From NCBI RefSeq assembly GCF_000512585.2, contig NC_089242.1:3782001-3846000 (forward strand): DNA of 64,000 nt, given 5' to 3'. The position numbers were made by a program, and so were the translations under genes. Below, piece by piece: positions 22,750 to 33,106 of the stretch. Under the pieces are notes generated by a model that saw only the letters and a list, made by a program, of their open reading frames with translations, did no database searches and was not told where the DNA came from. This DNA is from Kwoniella bestiolae CBS 10118. Lineage: Eukaryota; Basidiomycota; Tremellomycetes; Tremellales; Cryptococcaceae. Position 1 is the first letter of the stretch. Every line of letters starts with the position of its first letter.

Positions 22750-23070
22750 AGCTAGGTTTAGGAGCAGGTGAGTTGACACGTGTGATGAGAATGGGGGATA
22801 TATCACTGACTTGTCCTATCAGCAGGAACAAGGATCTATCGATGCATCACATTCAAATTATCTAGTCAGTCCAAACACGAATCCCGGCAGTGCGGTACTC
22901 AATCCATCAATGTATATGCGGTTCAGTTCAATATGTAGCGATACCCATCTATCTATACACATTATGTAGATTTACTATGCATTATGATATTATCCTCTAT
23001 TCAGATCCGAGCAAACGTGTTATATATGGGTTCACCTATGATATATCATTTCTCCCGACGACGCCGGATC
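22750..23070. other. Intergenic between convergent genes
   Basis: 3' flanks of the J-protein gene (plus) and the HAD phosphatase gene (minus). AT-rich, with several ATGTATATG-like stretches that could be 3'-end signals. Nothing else is seen. Confidence 0.5.
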
Positions 23071-25607
23071 TTACGGACTCTCATCAATCGTGACGTTAAT
23101 CCTACCATCAACAACTTCGAACGATACTCTGCAAATATTTCATATCAGCTAAACCATCCACTCCAATTGATTGAGGTATCTTGCGATCTTATGTCAAGAG
23201 CAAGAGCAAGAGCAAGAGCAAGAGCAAGAGCAAGAGCAAGAGAAAAAGCCCAAAACCCACTTTGACAAATCCGTTACTATCCAATCGGCTCCCAGTCCCT
23301 CCAACTGCTGTCTTGTATGCGACGTACACGTTGCTAATACTTTCGCTCCGGAGGATACGCCCGATCTGACTCCCGAGGGTGCATCTTCAACTACGATGCC
23401 TGGTATGATATGTGTCAGCTTGGTTGGTGAGCATAGTCTCCATAGTGAGGGCAGGGTAGCATATAACGCATGATGACAGATGCAAAGTTTAGATATCCAG
23501 ATATAGCGAATGAATTGGTAGAGATAGGATCCCCCGTGTATTCTCGATATCCAACTTTCCAAATACAATTACCCACCACATTCTCCATAGCTTAACTCGA
23601 AATAAAGTGATAGAACTCTCAAACTCACAATCCTTTATATCCACATCCAAAGCCTTTGCCCCCGTCAGATAAGGCTCAGGATGCGGTTTACCCATACTAA
23701 CATCATCTGCAGTTATCAACTTGGGTGTCTTGGGGATACCGGCAGTGGGGAGGGCGGCGGAGGCATATGTGGTTGTTGCTGAGGTTACTATTGCCCAGAC
23801 TGGGGTCGGGGATGTGTTTAGCTGGAGACGGAGCGAGCAAGAGTGGTCAGCGATGGGAAGGTGACGAGTGAAAGAGAGATACAGGTTGGACAGAATACAA
23901 GAAAGAAATGATCGAGCGTATATGAAGTACACTCCGGATTGAATGAATTACCAACGACATGATAGGTGAATAGTACGAACCAGACCCCCACTCACATGGT
24001 TCAAAAGCTCCAAAACATTAGGCAGCGCTATCAGTCCATCTTTACCTGCCGCCTGTAACTCCTGAGCCTCTTTCACTATCATCCCTTCGAACAATTCTAC
24101 TGCGTCCTAACACAGCCCGTGAAGTGGGTTAGTCATGTACCTCACAGTAACATCACTTATACGCAGGTATCGTCGCTCACTCTAAGTTCCACCGGGTCAG
24201 TAATCCCACACCAATTCTTCATATTATCTATCGTTCGTACACCGTGCGACGCTAAGGGAAACAAATAACTTAGCCCCGACACGACGATACTAACTGAATG
24301 AGGTATGTCGTACTTACTCCGTAACACCTCATGCAGGTCTAGGTTGTATTCCCTCGCAAAATACTCCCACGTAGCATTCACAGCAGGAGTCGAATCTGAT
24401 ACAAAGATACATATATAAGCTCTGTTATTGCGGTATCGCTCGGGAGGATACGCCCGATCTGACTCCCGAGGGTGCATCTTCAACTACGATGCCTGGTATG
24501 ATATGTGTCAGCTTGGTTGGTGAGCATAGTCTCCATAGTGAGGGCAGGGTAGCATATAACGCATGATGACAGATGCAAAGTTTAGATATCCAGATATAGC
24601 GAATGAATTGGTAGAGATAGGATCCCCCGTGTATTCTCGATATCCAACTTTCCAAATACAATTACCCACCACATTCTCCATAGCTTAACTCGAAATAAAG
24701 TGATAGAACTCTCAAACTCACAATCCTTTATATCCACATCCAAAGCCTTTGCCCCGTCAGATAAGGCTCAGGATGCGGTTTACCATACTAACATCATCTG
24801 CAGTTATCAACTTGGGTGTCTTGGGGATACCGGCAGTGGGGAGGGCGGCGGAGGCATATGTGGTTGTTGCTGAGGTTACTATTGCCCAGACTGGGGTCGG
24901 GGATGTGTTTAGCTGGAGACGGAGCGAGCAAGAGTGGTCAGCGATGGGAAGGTGACGAGTGAAAGAGAGATACAGGTTGGACAGAATACAAGAAAGAAAT
25001 GATCGAGCGTATATGAAGTACACTCCGGATTGAATGAATTACCAACGACATGATAGGTGAATAGTACGAACCAGACCCCCACTCACATGGTTCAAAAGCT
25101 CCAAAACATTAGGCAGCGCTATCAGTCCATCTTTACCTGCCGCCTGTAACTCCTGAGCCTCTTTCACTATCATCCCTTCGAACAATTCTACTGCGTCCTA
25201 ACACAGCCCGTGAAGTGGGTTAGTCATGTACCTCACAGTAACATCACTTATACGCAGGTATCGTCGCTCACTCTAAGTTCCACCGGGTCAGTAATCCCAC
25301 ACCAATTCTTCATATTATCTATCGTTCGTACACCGTGCGACGCTAAGGGAAACAAATAACTTAGCCCCGACACGACGATACTAACTGAATGAGGTATGTC
25401 GTACTTACTCCGTAACACCTCATGCAGGTCTAGGTTGTATTCCCTCGCAAAATACTCCCACGTAGCATTCACAGCAGGAGTCGAATCTGATACAAAGATA
25501 CATATATAAGCTCTGTTATTGCGGTATCGGGAAAGTGACCCACCAAGCAACGTTCCGTCCATATCGAAGAGCATAGCTCGGACGTTGATACTTTTCGTTT
25601 CGCTCAT
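23071..25607 (-). CDS. HAD-type sugar/glycerol phosphatase, internally duplicated
   Basis: HAD-superfamily hydrolase of the GPP1/DOG type (glycerol-1-phosphate or 2-deoxyglucose-6-phosphate phosphatase). Exon 1 (ATG at 25605-25607) has M-L-F-D-M-D-G-T-L-L, the motif I aspartates. Later exons give D-S-T-P-A-V-N-A-T-W, V-W-A-I-V-T-S-A-T (motif II), G-K-P-H-P-E-P-Y (motif III Lys) and V-V-E-D-A-P-S-G-V (motif IV). After a last intron comes V-S-F-E-V-V-D-G-R-I-N-V-T-I-D-E-S-P, with the stop at 23071. All exons between exon 1 and motif IV occur twice. The copy next to exon 1 (24443-25529) carries two one-base losses in C runs that destroy the frame at motif III and ends at the duplication junction. 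The inner copy (23350-24438) is intact but lacks exon 1. An intact enzyme could arise only if exon 1 is spliced across the outer copy, or if the duplication is an assembly error. Confidence 0.8.
23198..23242 (+). repeat. (GAGCAA)7.5 hexanucleotide repeat in the last HAD intron
   Basis: Seven and a half perfect GAGCAA units. On the minus strand the repeat lies in the last intron of the phosphatase gene, between the donor after D-L-S-K and the acceptor ATTTGCAG. If the intron is retained, it would be read as an alternating Ser-Cys tail followed by a stop. Confidence 0.9.
23350..24438. repeat. Tandem duplication, copy A (inner)
   Basis: Matches copy B (24443-25529) at an offset of 1093 bases at the left end and 1091 at the right end. 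The only differences I found inside are one C in each of two C runs (CCCCC versus CCCC, and CCC versus CC), both shorter in copy B. This copy holds the intact motif III frame of the phosphatase. Its gene-upstream edge ends in the intron that precedes D-S-T-P-A-V. Confidence 0.9.
24443..25529. repeat. Tandem duplication, copy B (outer, frameshifted)
   Basis: Second unit of the 1.09-kb tandem duplication, adjoining the true first exon of the phosphatase gene. Two single-base deletions in C runs (near 24755 and 24783) shift the frame just before motif III. The coding frame then ends after the motif IV exon at the junction (about 24430-24445), where V-S-S is followed by a few foreign residues and a stop. 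Confidence 0.9.
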
Positions 25608-25920
25608 CTTGACGTGGTATACTTGATCAGAGTCGTTCCAAGATGGGAGTGAGTGCTATGAGGCTGATTGAATAAGAGCGAAGAAGGGGAAAATAAAGAT
25701 GGGAGAAGAGTGATGATTTTGTAAGATTGGCCGGAGGAATTAACTATAAATATCGTTCCGGATCTGTTAATCTGCTAAATCTTGGTGAGCAGCGAGAGTA
25801 CCAAGCAAGAGCGAGACTGCTATTACTATGTATTCGTTGAAAGATGACTATGCACAATATATTGGGAACTGCATTCGCCAATCTCACACTAGGTACCATG
25901 TCACCCCGCAGATGTATCTT
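25608..25920. other. Intergenic: HAD promoter and left edge of accessory island 1
   Basis: Short spacer upstream of the phosphatase gene and downstream of the first island gene, both on the minus strand. No motif or gene is supported. Confidence 0.5.
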
Positions 25921-26250
25921 CTATTTGAAATAGTTGGTAACGCCCGCAACGATTCCAGCAGGAATAATCGTACCTCCCAACCTGATACTACTCGACCTTG
26001 AGTCTTCTGCGACCTCTCGCTCAAGTTGTTCTTGCGTTAACCCACAGTCGGCATCAGAAGCCGCGGTCTTGCTATCCCAGGACTGTCCGGTCCTACTGAT
26101 CGGGTACATCAACTTGGCTCGGGATAAGAAAGGCCGAGCTCCCAATGGGTGAGTGGCGAATACTTGGCTGATTCCGGTGGCGATTTTCACCTCACCTGGA
26201 TTCTCTGAAGCGGTACTTCCTCCTTGGGACGGTATTTGCGATGATGACAT
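25921..26250 (-). CDS. Small putative membrane-anchored protein, island 1
   Basis: Single-exon frame of 109 aa that I do not recognise. It begins M-S-S-S-Q-I-P-S-Q and has W-D-S-K-T-A-A near the middle. It then has C-G-L-T-Q-E-Q-L-E-R-E-V-A-E-D-S, similar in pattern to the G-D-T-L-S-E-E-S-I-R-A-L segment of its neighbours, and ends with a weakly hydrophobic stretch I-R-L-G-G-T-I-I-P-A-G-I-V-A-G-V. A TATATAT box lies at 26328-26335, 78 bases upstream. It may be a shortened member of the island 1 family. That link rests on the start, position, orientation and a weak motif, so it is tentative. Confidence 0.6.
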   Translation of the reverse strand: MSSSQIPSQGGSTASENPGEVKIATGISQVFATHPLGARPFLSRAKLMYPISRTGQSWDSKTAASDADCGLTQEQLEREVAEDSRSSSIRLGGTIIPAGIVAGVTNYFK

Positions 26251-26911
26251 GTTCAGGTATATTGGATCGAGTGGCGTTTAGGTGGATAGTACATGAGGAA
26301 CTACTCAGCAATGCTTATTCTCGTTGGATATATATCTGTGCATCAAGTGCGAGCGGGCTTGGGCAAGGATGAGGCGGTGAGACCGACGGTATTACTTATG
26401 ACGTCTTTTCAGCTCTGTTAAAAGGAGAAGATTCTTCTCAAGGCAGAAAGGAGATGACAAACATCTGAGCATACGTTTCTCATGCATGTAAAATCCCTTC
26501 AGTGATACAATTGAGCTTATCTCAGCAGATGGTTGCCGTCTCCACTGCCAACACATAAGAAGCCCCCTTTCTGGATCCTCAAGCCACGGTGTCCTCAAGT
26601 GCTTTGCGAAATAGTGTGAAATGCTGTCGTTAGATCTGTCCCAGATGTACTCCTGATGTCTAGCTCAACAGAGGGAAAGGTACACAGAAGGTAGAGCAAT
26701 CATGTTGGAGTATATCAGAATTTTCAACTTGGCTCGCGTTACGATGCGGACTTCTCGCTTTCTAGGCAGTCGATCGCATTTGACGACTATATTACATCGT
26801 TCTCACTATCACTACTGTAGTTGCGAATGTGAATTTCAACAAGAAGGGAAATATCACGCCACATCGGCTGACGGCCATGGCGGCACAGGTCACCGTGGGT
26901 CCGCTCCTCGG
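26251..26911. other. Intergenic in island 1
   Basis: Contains the TATATAT box (26328-26335, minus strand) for the gene ending at 25921 and the 3' flank of the gene at 26912. A plus-strand open frame at 26702-27052 overlaps coding sequence of the other strand and has no support. Confidence 0.5.
26328..26335 (-). promoter_or_regulatory. TATA box of the gene at 25921-26250
   Basis: Alternating AT octamer, 78 bases before the ATG on the minus strand. Confidence 0.5.
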
Positions 26912-27636
26912 TCAACCCATTGCGATGTAGGCAGGTCTGCCAAATTCGACTGTCGTATCGCCGTCTCCTCGCTTGATGACATCCGCATCCCCCAAAGCAT
27001 CCATGGAAGCCAGAAAATCAAAGTATTTTATGATTTCTGTATCAGTACCTGATCGCTTGATCTCATTCTCAATAACATCCTTCGACATTGCTTCAACAGT
27101 GCTTTTGGCTAGAGCAGTAGCGATTGCGCCTTGATTCCCAAGATTATTGCCTTTCCAAGGTTGTCCTACACAAGAACTTTCCTGCCATGACTTATCGGGT
27201 CTATTCAACTCTTTGACAACGTTCCCCACGAAGGAAGAAACCACAGTAGCAATCTGTTTCTCGCTGAGGTCCTTCAGTTGAGTAACCCCTCCATTGCTCG
27301 ACTTGACGATGATGTTCGTGTTAGAGCTCTCCCTAGAAGCGGAAATCCATGATCAATACGTTGACAAGCGGAACTTTCCAAAAGACAACACCGGGTATTG
27401 TAACAGCAGATTCTGCTCACTCACTCGAAGGACATGCTGGTTGGATCGGGTTCCCGAAGCTCCCGCCAGCCTGCTTCGATGATCTTACTGGGATTGTCTT
27501 GCACTGTCGCAAAGTACTGGATGCCCTCCTCTGAACGTGTTGCCACGATTTCATGTGTGATGGGATTGTTGCCACCCGCGAAAGAGTTGCCGCTGTGCAC
27601 CATAGCTCGGTCAGCTGAAGGGCTTTTATCATTCAT
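26912..27636 (-). CDS. Island 1 family protein, soluble variant with distinct C-terminus
   Basis: Two exons (27425-27636 and 26912-27332; 633 nt, 210 aa) joined by a GTGAGT...TTCTAG intron. The N-terminal half has H-E-I-V-A-T-R-S-E-E-G-I-Q-Y-F, similar in layout to T-L-I-A-R-E-S-D-G-K-T in the gene at 34042. It also has N-I-I-V-K-S-S-N-G-G-V-T-Q-L-K-D-L-S-E-K-Q, the family's R-x-G-x-x-L-S-x-E-S region. In place of a membrane helix, the C-terminal half has A-T-A-L-A-K-S-T-V-E-A-M, R-S-G-T-D-T-E-I and A-D-V-I-K-R-G-D-G-D-T-T, which align with the gene at 33107. No signal peptide follows the ATG chosen (27634-27636). A TATATA box at 27773-27779 supports the position. The function is unknown. Confidence 0.72.
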
Positions 27637-28361
27637 GCAGCAGTCAGAGCGCTCACAAAGTAGCCATGCTGAAATGAGTATACCAGAGAACAGAAGTGAG
27701 GAAGCTTGATATGGAATAATGAATGCAGGAGACACGGAAGGGTCTCAAGAGATAAAAACAGTCCATTCCAGCATATATACACACGAAGAACCACATTCTT
27801 TGCAAATTGCGATGCACGTAGAACACATCCCTCCTTTTATCTCGAACACCCCTTGTTGTGCGTCATGCAGTGCAATTTGACCAAGTTGCGTCACGCCACA
27901 TCGCTCTCGTTTCAACCTTAGAGGCAGGGAAGTTCTATTGTGCAAACACGTAACAATCTCACTCCCGAACTGGTCGAAGGCGACTGCAAGGACATTTCAT
28001 TGATACAAAATTGGCACATGTCGTCCTTCCCGTATTGCTGGGCTGTCCTCCTCCTGAGGACCAAGGTAGTATCGTAAGCAGCTCGAATCTCATGTCTACA
28101 GCTGGAAATGGACGCGAAGAGGAAACTGAGTAAGACCAGGCCCCTGATCGCTCGAAAACAACAACTCAGGATGTCTTTGTACTGGCGCGCTTGTGATTTT
28201 GCGGACTGACAGAGATCAGCAAGAGCAAAATCAGTCAGTTTCTCTTGGGCAGCTGTACGGTACTTTCATGGTGATTCAATCAGCATACATGGTAAACTGC
28301 CGTGATATTCTCATTTCTCCGTAGCTTCAGTCTCTCCCTCCTCAGATCTAGTCATAGGAAC
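27637..28361. other. Intergenic in island 1
   Basis: Includes a TATATA box (27773-27779, minus strand) serving the gene that starts at 27636. The rest, about 500 bases, shows no coding signal, repeat or RNA that I can support. Confidence 0.5.
27773..27779 (-). promoter_or_regulatory. TATA box of the gene at 26912-27636
   Basis: TATATA-type box on the minus strand about 137 bases before the chosen ATG. Confidence 0.5.
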
Positions 28362-29113
28362 TCATATCTCATTGTTCCAACATGATCCAACGTTCTCGGT
28401 CTGACTAGAAGTAAGACACAACGATGGCCCACCTGTGAGGTCAGCAGCGGTCCTACCAGGGACTTCCACCCCAGCAACAGCGGTGGCTGTGCTGGAAGCA
28501 CTAAGCGGAAAAGCCCAAATCAAGAACATCGTGCCACCCATGAGTAGCGTCCCAGTGGCCGCTGATCCAAGAGCTGCGCCACTTTGGAAGTGCCAATCTC
28601 TCAGATTGAACTTATGAGCCCATGCGTCCTGGCATTGTTCATCTGTGTGAGCGCTACCTCTGACCATGCTGCAAATGGTCTCGACATCATCTTGAGTTAA
28701 GATTGAGCCCTCTCGCAGTTCAATCACTTCGGATCCGCCACGACCAATCGAGAGCTTGAAATCTGGATTGGGGTTTTTTCTGTTATTACATGTCAGCCTT
28801 CTTCTCAAACCTGTCCTATCGGCATGGACAGACAAGAGAGACCAGACCTACTCCCAAGGGAATTTTAGATCATCTGCGGGCCGCCGATGTTTATTTTCTG
28901 CCCCACTTTTCGATTCAACGCCACCGGTTTCTCTATTCACATGAAAGGCAGAATTGGAGCCATCATCCGCTTGCACGTAGATGGTCCACATATCTCTGTT
29001 CGTTGAAGAAGTGTAAGCATATCTGCACTTCGGTACATCACCACTTACGGGTCGTTCATGGAATTGAGAATTGTCTCCTTGGATTTTGTTTCCTTGGATT
29101 CGGGGCTTGTCAT
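28362..29113 (-). CDS. Island 1 family single-pass membrane protein
   Basis: Three exons (29049-29113, 28852-28995, 28362-28779; 627 nt, 208 aa) with clean GT-AG junctions and phases. After M-T-S-P-E-S-K-E-T-K comes a domain with W-T-I-Y-V-Q-A-D-D-G-S-N-S-A-F-H-V and R-E-T-G-G-V-E. Then come F-P-W-E-K-N-P-N-P-D-F-K-L, E-L-R-E-G-S-I-L-T-Q-D-D, and one hydrophobic helix G-T-L-L-M-G-G-T-M-F-L-I-W-A-F at about residues 145-160. The 45-residue tail is Ser/Thr/Gly-rich with two cysteines. There is no signal peptide, so the N-terminal domain is probably cytosolic (inference). S-A-F-H-V...R-E-T-G-G-V-E and F-P-W recur in the next gene (29723), which makes them paralogues. A TATACT-type box is at 29213-29219, 100 bases before the ATG. 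The function is unknown. Confidence 0.78.
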
Positions 29114-29722
29114 GGTGGAGCTGGGTGAGTGTGGTTGAAATTGTGCTGAATGTTATACTGGGTAAAATTTCTCTTGATGAGGGACAAAATGTGGGTGGCG
29201 CAGTGGGGCGCTCTTATACTGGAAGCCGTCAGCCTGAATAACGGTCAATTGGTCCATGCAACACCTCACTTGGAAGCACGGAGAAGGACACGCGTCCGTT
29301 TTGACCGGGCGTTCCGCCAAAGCGAAGTCACCCCCTCTGAGTACGGTTCCTTCTGGCTATCTTTGTAAAAGGCCACACGTCGTATCCTATATCGTTTTTG
29401 TGGTGTATGTAGAATTGAACATAAGACACTCCATCTACCGTGTTATGGAACTCTAGTCAAGTCTGCTTGGGCTGCCCCTTATTCCACCATCATGATGAGT
29501 TCTTCCAGCAATCGAAAGGCTCTCAAGTCTCGACAACAGGCCTAGACCTTGGAAGGAGGAGCATAGTGCATAGTGCCGAAAACCCGTGTGCAAGCCGTTG
29601 TGCGAGTGAGAACGATTGTTGCCACTGGACATACTGTGCGAATTCTACCTTCATTCATCTCACTGAATCCATCAAACTGTACTGTATACTCATATAAGGT
29701 CCCTCCGATGCCGAAGACGTGA
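29114..29722. other. Intergenic in island 1
   Basis: Holds the promoter of the gene at 28362 (TATA-like 29213-29219, minus strand) and the 3' flank of the gene at 29723. Open frames here are short and unsupported. Confidence 0.5.
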
Positions 29723-30691
29723 CTATTGGAAGTAGTTCTGACCATCGGTATGGAACTCCGCATCCTTATCCGAGGAGGTCATAGGTACCTCTATCATCAC
29801 CTGATTTGGGCTGGACTCGCAAGATGGTTGAAGAGACCCAGTCCACTCTAAGGTGTCAGAGCCCAATGTGGATAGGTCTGGTGGCTGCACACAGGTGCAT
29901 CTCGAGAGATCACTAGGGTCGTTTCCTCCCGAGTCTCCCCCGGAGCACAGCACGTAGACTGCACTGCCGATGAGAACGGTGCCTAATATTCCAGAACCTG
30001 CACCGCTCTGGAAAGCGTCTCTTCTCGCATGGAAATTTCGGACTTTTAGGTCAGCATATTGTTGGGCTTGGAAGTTGAAGCATCTGATACTCTGGCCTGT
30101 GGCATCAATAATGGACCTGGAGATCTCATCACCCTCCTTCACTTCCTTCCACGCTAAATCTCCCGAGCGATATTCAAATTTGGAAAACGTGGGGTGCGGA
30201 TCGTTACTGAAAATTGTAATCAGTTGACGTGCTCCATGATTCTGGACTTGGAACAACATCAAGACCTACCGCCAAGGAAACCTGCCGCTGATATCTACAA
30301 GCCAGTGACGATTAATGTATGTGTCGCTCCCTTCCAGTACCCCAGTGTGGCGGTTGAGATACATCTCGAAGGCTGTACTATCCGCTTGTGTGCATCTCAG
30401 GGTGATGATGTCTCTTTGTAATTTGGTGAGCAAGCAATTATAGCTCACTGTCGGTTCAATTTTTGTAACTCACCGATCACATCTTGGGGAAAGGGCAGTT
30501 CGGTCGCCTATTGGTCATGACCTCAATTCGGGTATCGCGAAGAAGGAATAGCTTGCAGAGTAGTCACTCACCGATCTGGTGTATAAGTATCGTCCCGTGA
30601 GCACCTCAGATCTTTGTACTAGGGCATCAGACTGATTTATCATTACGGGTAGTTTGGGAGCTGAAAATGTCGCTTACTTGTTTGAGGACAT
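29723..30691 (-). CDS. Island 1 family single-pass membrane protein, five exons
   Basis: The model is exon 1 at 30678-30691 (M-S-S-N-K), two tiny exons of 40 and 34 nt, exon 4 at 30270-30411 and exon 5 at 29723-30206. These total 714 nt, 237 aa. The N-terminal domain has D-S-T-A-F-E-M-Y-L-N-R-H-T-G-V-L-E, then G-R-F-P-W-R-N-D-P-H-P-T-F, then V-K-E-G-D-E-I-S-R-S. A hydrophobic helix follows (S-G-I-L-G-T-V-L-I-G-S-A-V-Y-V-L), then a tail with D-x-S-x-C-x-C and further Ser/Asp. The S-A-F/R-x-T-G/F-P-W signatures match the gene at 28362. Two of the acceptors are the second of two close AGs (at exons 2 and 4), chosen because the first AG gives a stop. That makes the small exons the least certain part. 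The function is unknown. Confidence 0.7.
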
Positions 30692-31465
30692 GGTGCTGTA
30701 TATTAATCAAGACGAATCAAGACGTGCTTTGTTACGTTACACTGAGTCTCTCAAATGGATTTGGCATGTCATCCTGGAGTGTATACCTGTTCTCCACTAG
30801 ATGTATTTGGGGATACTGACAAGCCATGATCCTCTCATAAAAGGAATGAACCCTCCTTGGAAGGGAAATTTGGATGACTACGACCGAGTGCGCGTCTCCA
30901 CGCCTGGACTCACGTGAATCCTGCCTTCGAAGACATCTTCGAGCGATTCAATCCCACGAAGGAGATCATAGCTTTTTCCAGGTGGCCAGTGGTGTGCTCC
31001 AGAAGACTCCATGATACGGGTAAGCGAGGTGTTGCGCTTGCAGTAGCTTCTTTCAAAATGGAGATTACTTCAACTTAGCAGCTTTTTAGGGCAGGTTCAT
31101 ATTGGACTTTATGAGGTGGCCAACATGGCCAGCAGACAGAAAATGTAGGTCAAGTTCGCTTAGACATGTGGTCTGTCTGGCGTTGACTGAGATCCGGCGT
31201 TGCATGAATATCACAACATATCACCTTGGACCACTCTTGAAGTTCCATTAACAAGCGTCAAACGCGGGCAATCTGAGTGGCAAGACATGTACAGGAAGCT
31301 GTACCAGGCCCAGGACGATGAATCGGGGCCAGATCTTAGTCTAGACGATGCGGGCTTTTTATTCCCTACCCAATGCATGATGATGAGAGTCAATCAGCAA
31401 CCAATAGGCAGTTCCTTGAGTATAAGGCGAGTACTTATGGCCCCATGGCATTCCAAAGTTTGCTA
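30692..31465. other. Intergenic in island 1, possible relic
   Basis: About 770 bases with no supported gene. A plus-strand frame at 31200-31478 opens with ATG but overlaps the 3' end of the opposite-strand gene and has no promoter. The length suggests a decayed family copy, but I could not align any piece to the neighbours. Confidence 0.4.
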
Positions 31466-32233
31466 CTATTGCTCCTGAACATCCCCTTCAGGCTCAGAGA
31501 CAGAGGCGGCACACACTCCGGAACTTCGCTCTTTAGTGTTGTCGAACTCAACTACAATGAGATTGTCATCCCCCTCTTTCGTCCCGGTGCACGGCTCCGC
31601 GCAGAACACTGTTGAGCCATCAGAAACGTGGGCAAAGTGCCCATACCTACGCTCGGGATCATAATTCAATTCCAGCTCTTTGAGCTGTTGTTCCGCAGCT
31701 GCTTTCTCGTTGCTGGTAATCCACCACTTGTACCCGGTCACGATACTTGACACGGTACCGAACGCCCAGGATTCCTGTCGTCAGGCGGCTCCTGGACAAT
31801 TTGATCCTTGTGTCTTCGAGCTCTTCGTTCTGCTTGGCACTGGACGTGATCAGACCGCCTAGCGCTCGGATGGACTCTTCACTCAAAGTGTCACCCGCCC
31901 TGATCCACAACGGTCTGGATCCATCGAAGTGGATCGCAAATGTGCTGAAAAGACTTACAGTCAGTAACGACAAGCGGCGATATATGAAGCAGACATGTGA
32001 TCTCACTGGGAGCCATCCCTTGAGTATCCACCGCCAGAGTGCGAGTTGGCCTTCTCTATCTCCTCAGGACCCCGTGTGACCTTGACGAAAGATTCGTGCC
32101 CTCGTCCATCCCGGTGGACCAGCATGTAAAAGCTGGGAGCGCGTCTGGGTCAGGGCCAGTTTCGGTCAGCTCAGACGCTCGGATACTCCGAGCCAAGTCA
32201 TAAATCTTACTGGCTGTTGGCTGAAGAGGACAT
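31466..32233 (-). pseudogene. Island 1 family membrane protein with a frameshift
   Basis: Exon 1 (32211-32233) encodes M-S-S-S-A-N-S-H. It joins an exon with F-Y-M-L-V-H-R-D-G-R-G-H-E-S-F, and then one with T-F-A-I-H-F-D-G-S-R-P-L-W-I-R-A-G-D-T-L-S-E-E-S, all with good splice sites and phase. This is the family layout. Within the expected membrane helix, near 31755-31765, the frame shifts by one base. Upstream reads S-R-L-T-T-G-I-L-G, while the sensible continuation G-T-V-S-S-I-V-T-G-Y-K-W-W-I plus a charged tail to 31466 lies in another frame. Staying in the first frame gives a basic, non-hydrophobic extension. Either the copy is broken, the helix is read through an unusual event, or the assembly has a base error there. 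Confidence 0.68.
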
Positions 32234-33106
32234 GAAGACTGGGACAAGAGTGATGAAGGTCAACCAGAGTAAAGTCAAAGAAAAAGACATTATGGTATCG
32301 CCTTATCATGGCGTACATAGAGTTCCTCAGCCATTTGATCGTTGGGAATTGAGCGGCTTCACTTTGCCACCCTTTGACCTCTTGGTGTACTGTGAATAGC
32401 AGCACAGGTCATAGTTCTTGTCGAAATCGTAGAGAAAGGATTGGCTCTATGGTCTTCGCAAGTCACAGACGGCGTGAGTCATGAGTAGCATTGCATCGCC
32501 CAAGCCTTCACTCGCATGAATCAACATCAGCCGCCAAGTAACGGCGCACCGAGAGCGTACTTTGGTGTATGTCAGAAGCGAAGAATATAGGGTAAAGGTA
32601 GAGATCATCGCATGGACAAAAAGATGTGAGCAGGCATGGGTATACCTCTCGTTTGAAGGTTGTAAGATTCAGATTGTCCTCACGTCTCACCCTTGTGCAG
32701 TAGTGGTGACGAGAACCGAAGTGATCCCGATCATTGTCAATTATAAATGGGCCACCGAAACGGTTGTACCATTGATGTCAATCATCAGAATCACCAAGAT
32801 ATGATCTTCTCGCTTTGCACATCGGACGCTTCACCAACAAGAAATGCTGCTTTCGGTACATAGCTCGGACTTGCCTTCTGAGGTCCTGTGCTTTGGACAT
32901 TCTATTGCATAGGAACGCGAGCAAACCATATGACATACTTCAGTGGCATCAAGACGAAGACGATGTTGAAAATCAACAACGACAAGAGGGTGAGTATCCA
33001 ATTGATCGTTAGGCACTGCAGCGACGCAAGTAAAGGACGGCAGCTGCAGCTGTGGTCGGAACGCCATCGGCCTTTTCTACAAGAACGCAGGTCTCTCGAA
33101 ATCGAC
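32234..33106. other. Intergenic in island 1, possible relic
   Basis: About 870 bases without a supported gene. Short minus-strand frames (32508-32690 and 32831-33067) have somewhat protein-like composition but no ATG context, splice sites or similarity that I can see. It could hold remains of a family copy. Confidence 0.4.

Noticed and set aside
23171..23473. Plus-strand frames reading Glu-Gln, Ala-Arg or Ser-Lys repeats through GAGCAA units
   Set aside because: Produced by the microsatellite in an intron of the opposite strand; no gene context.
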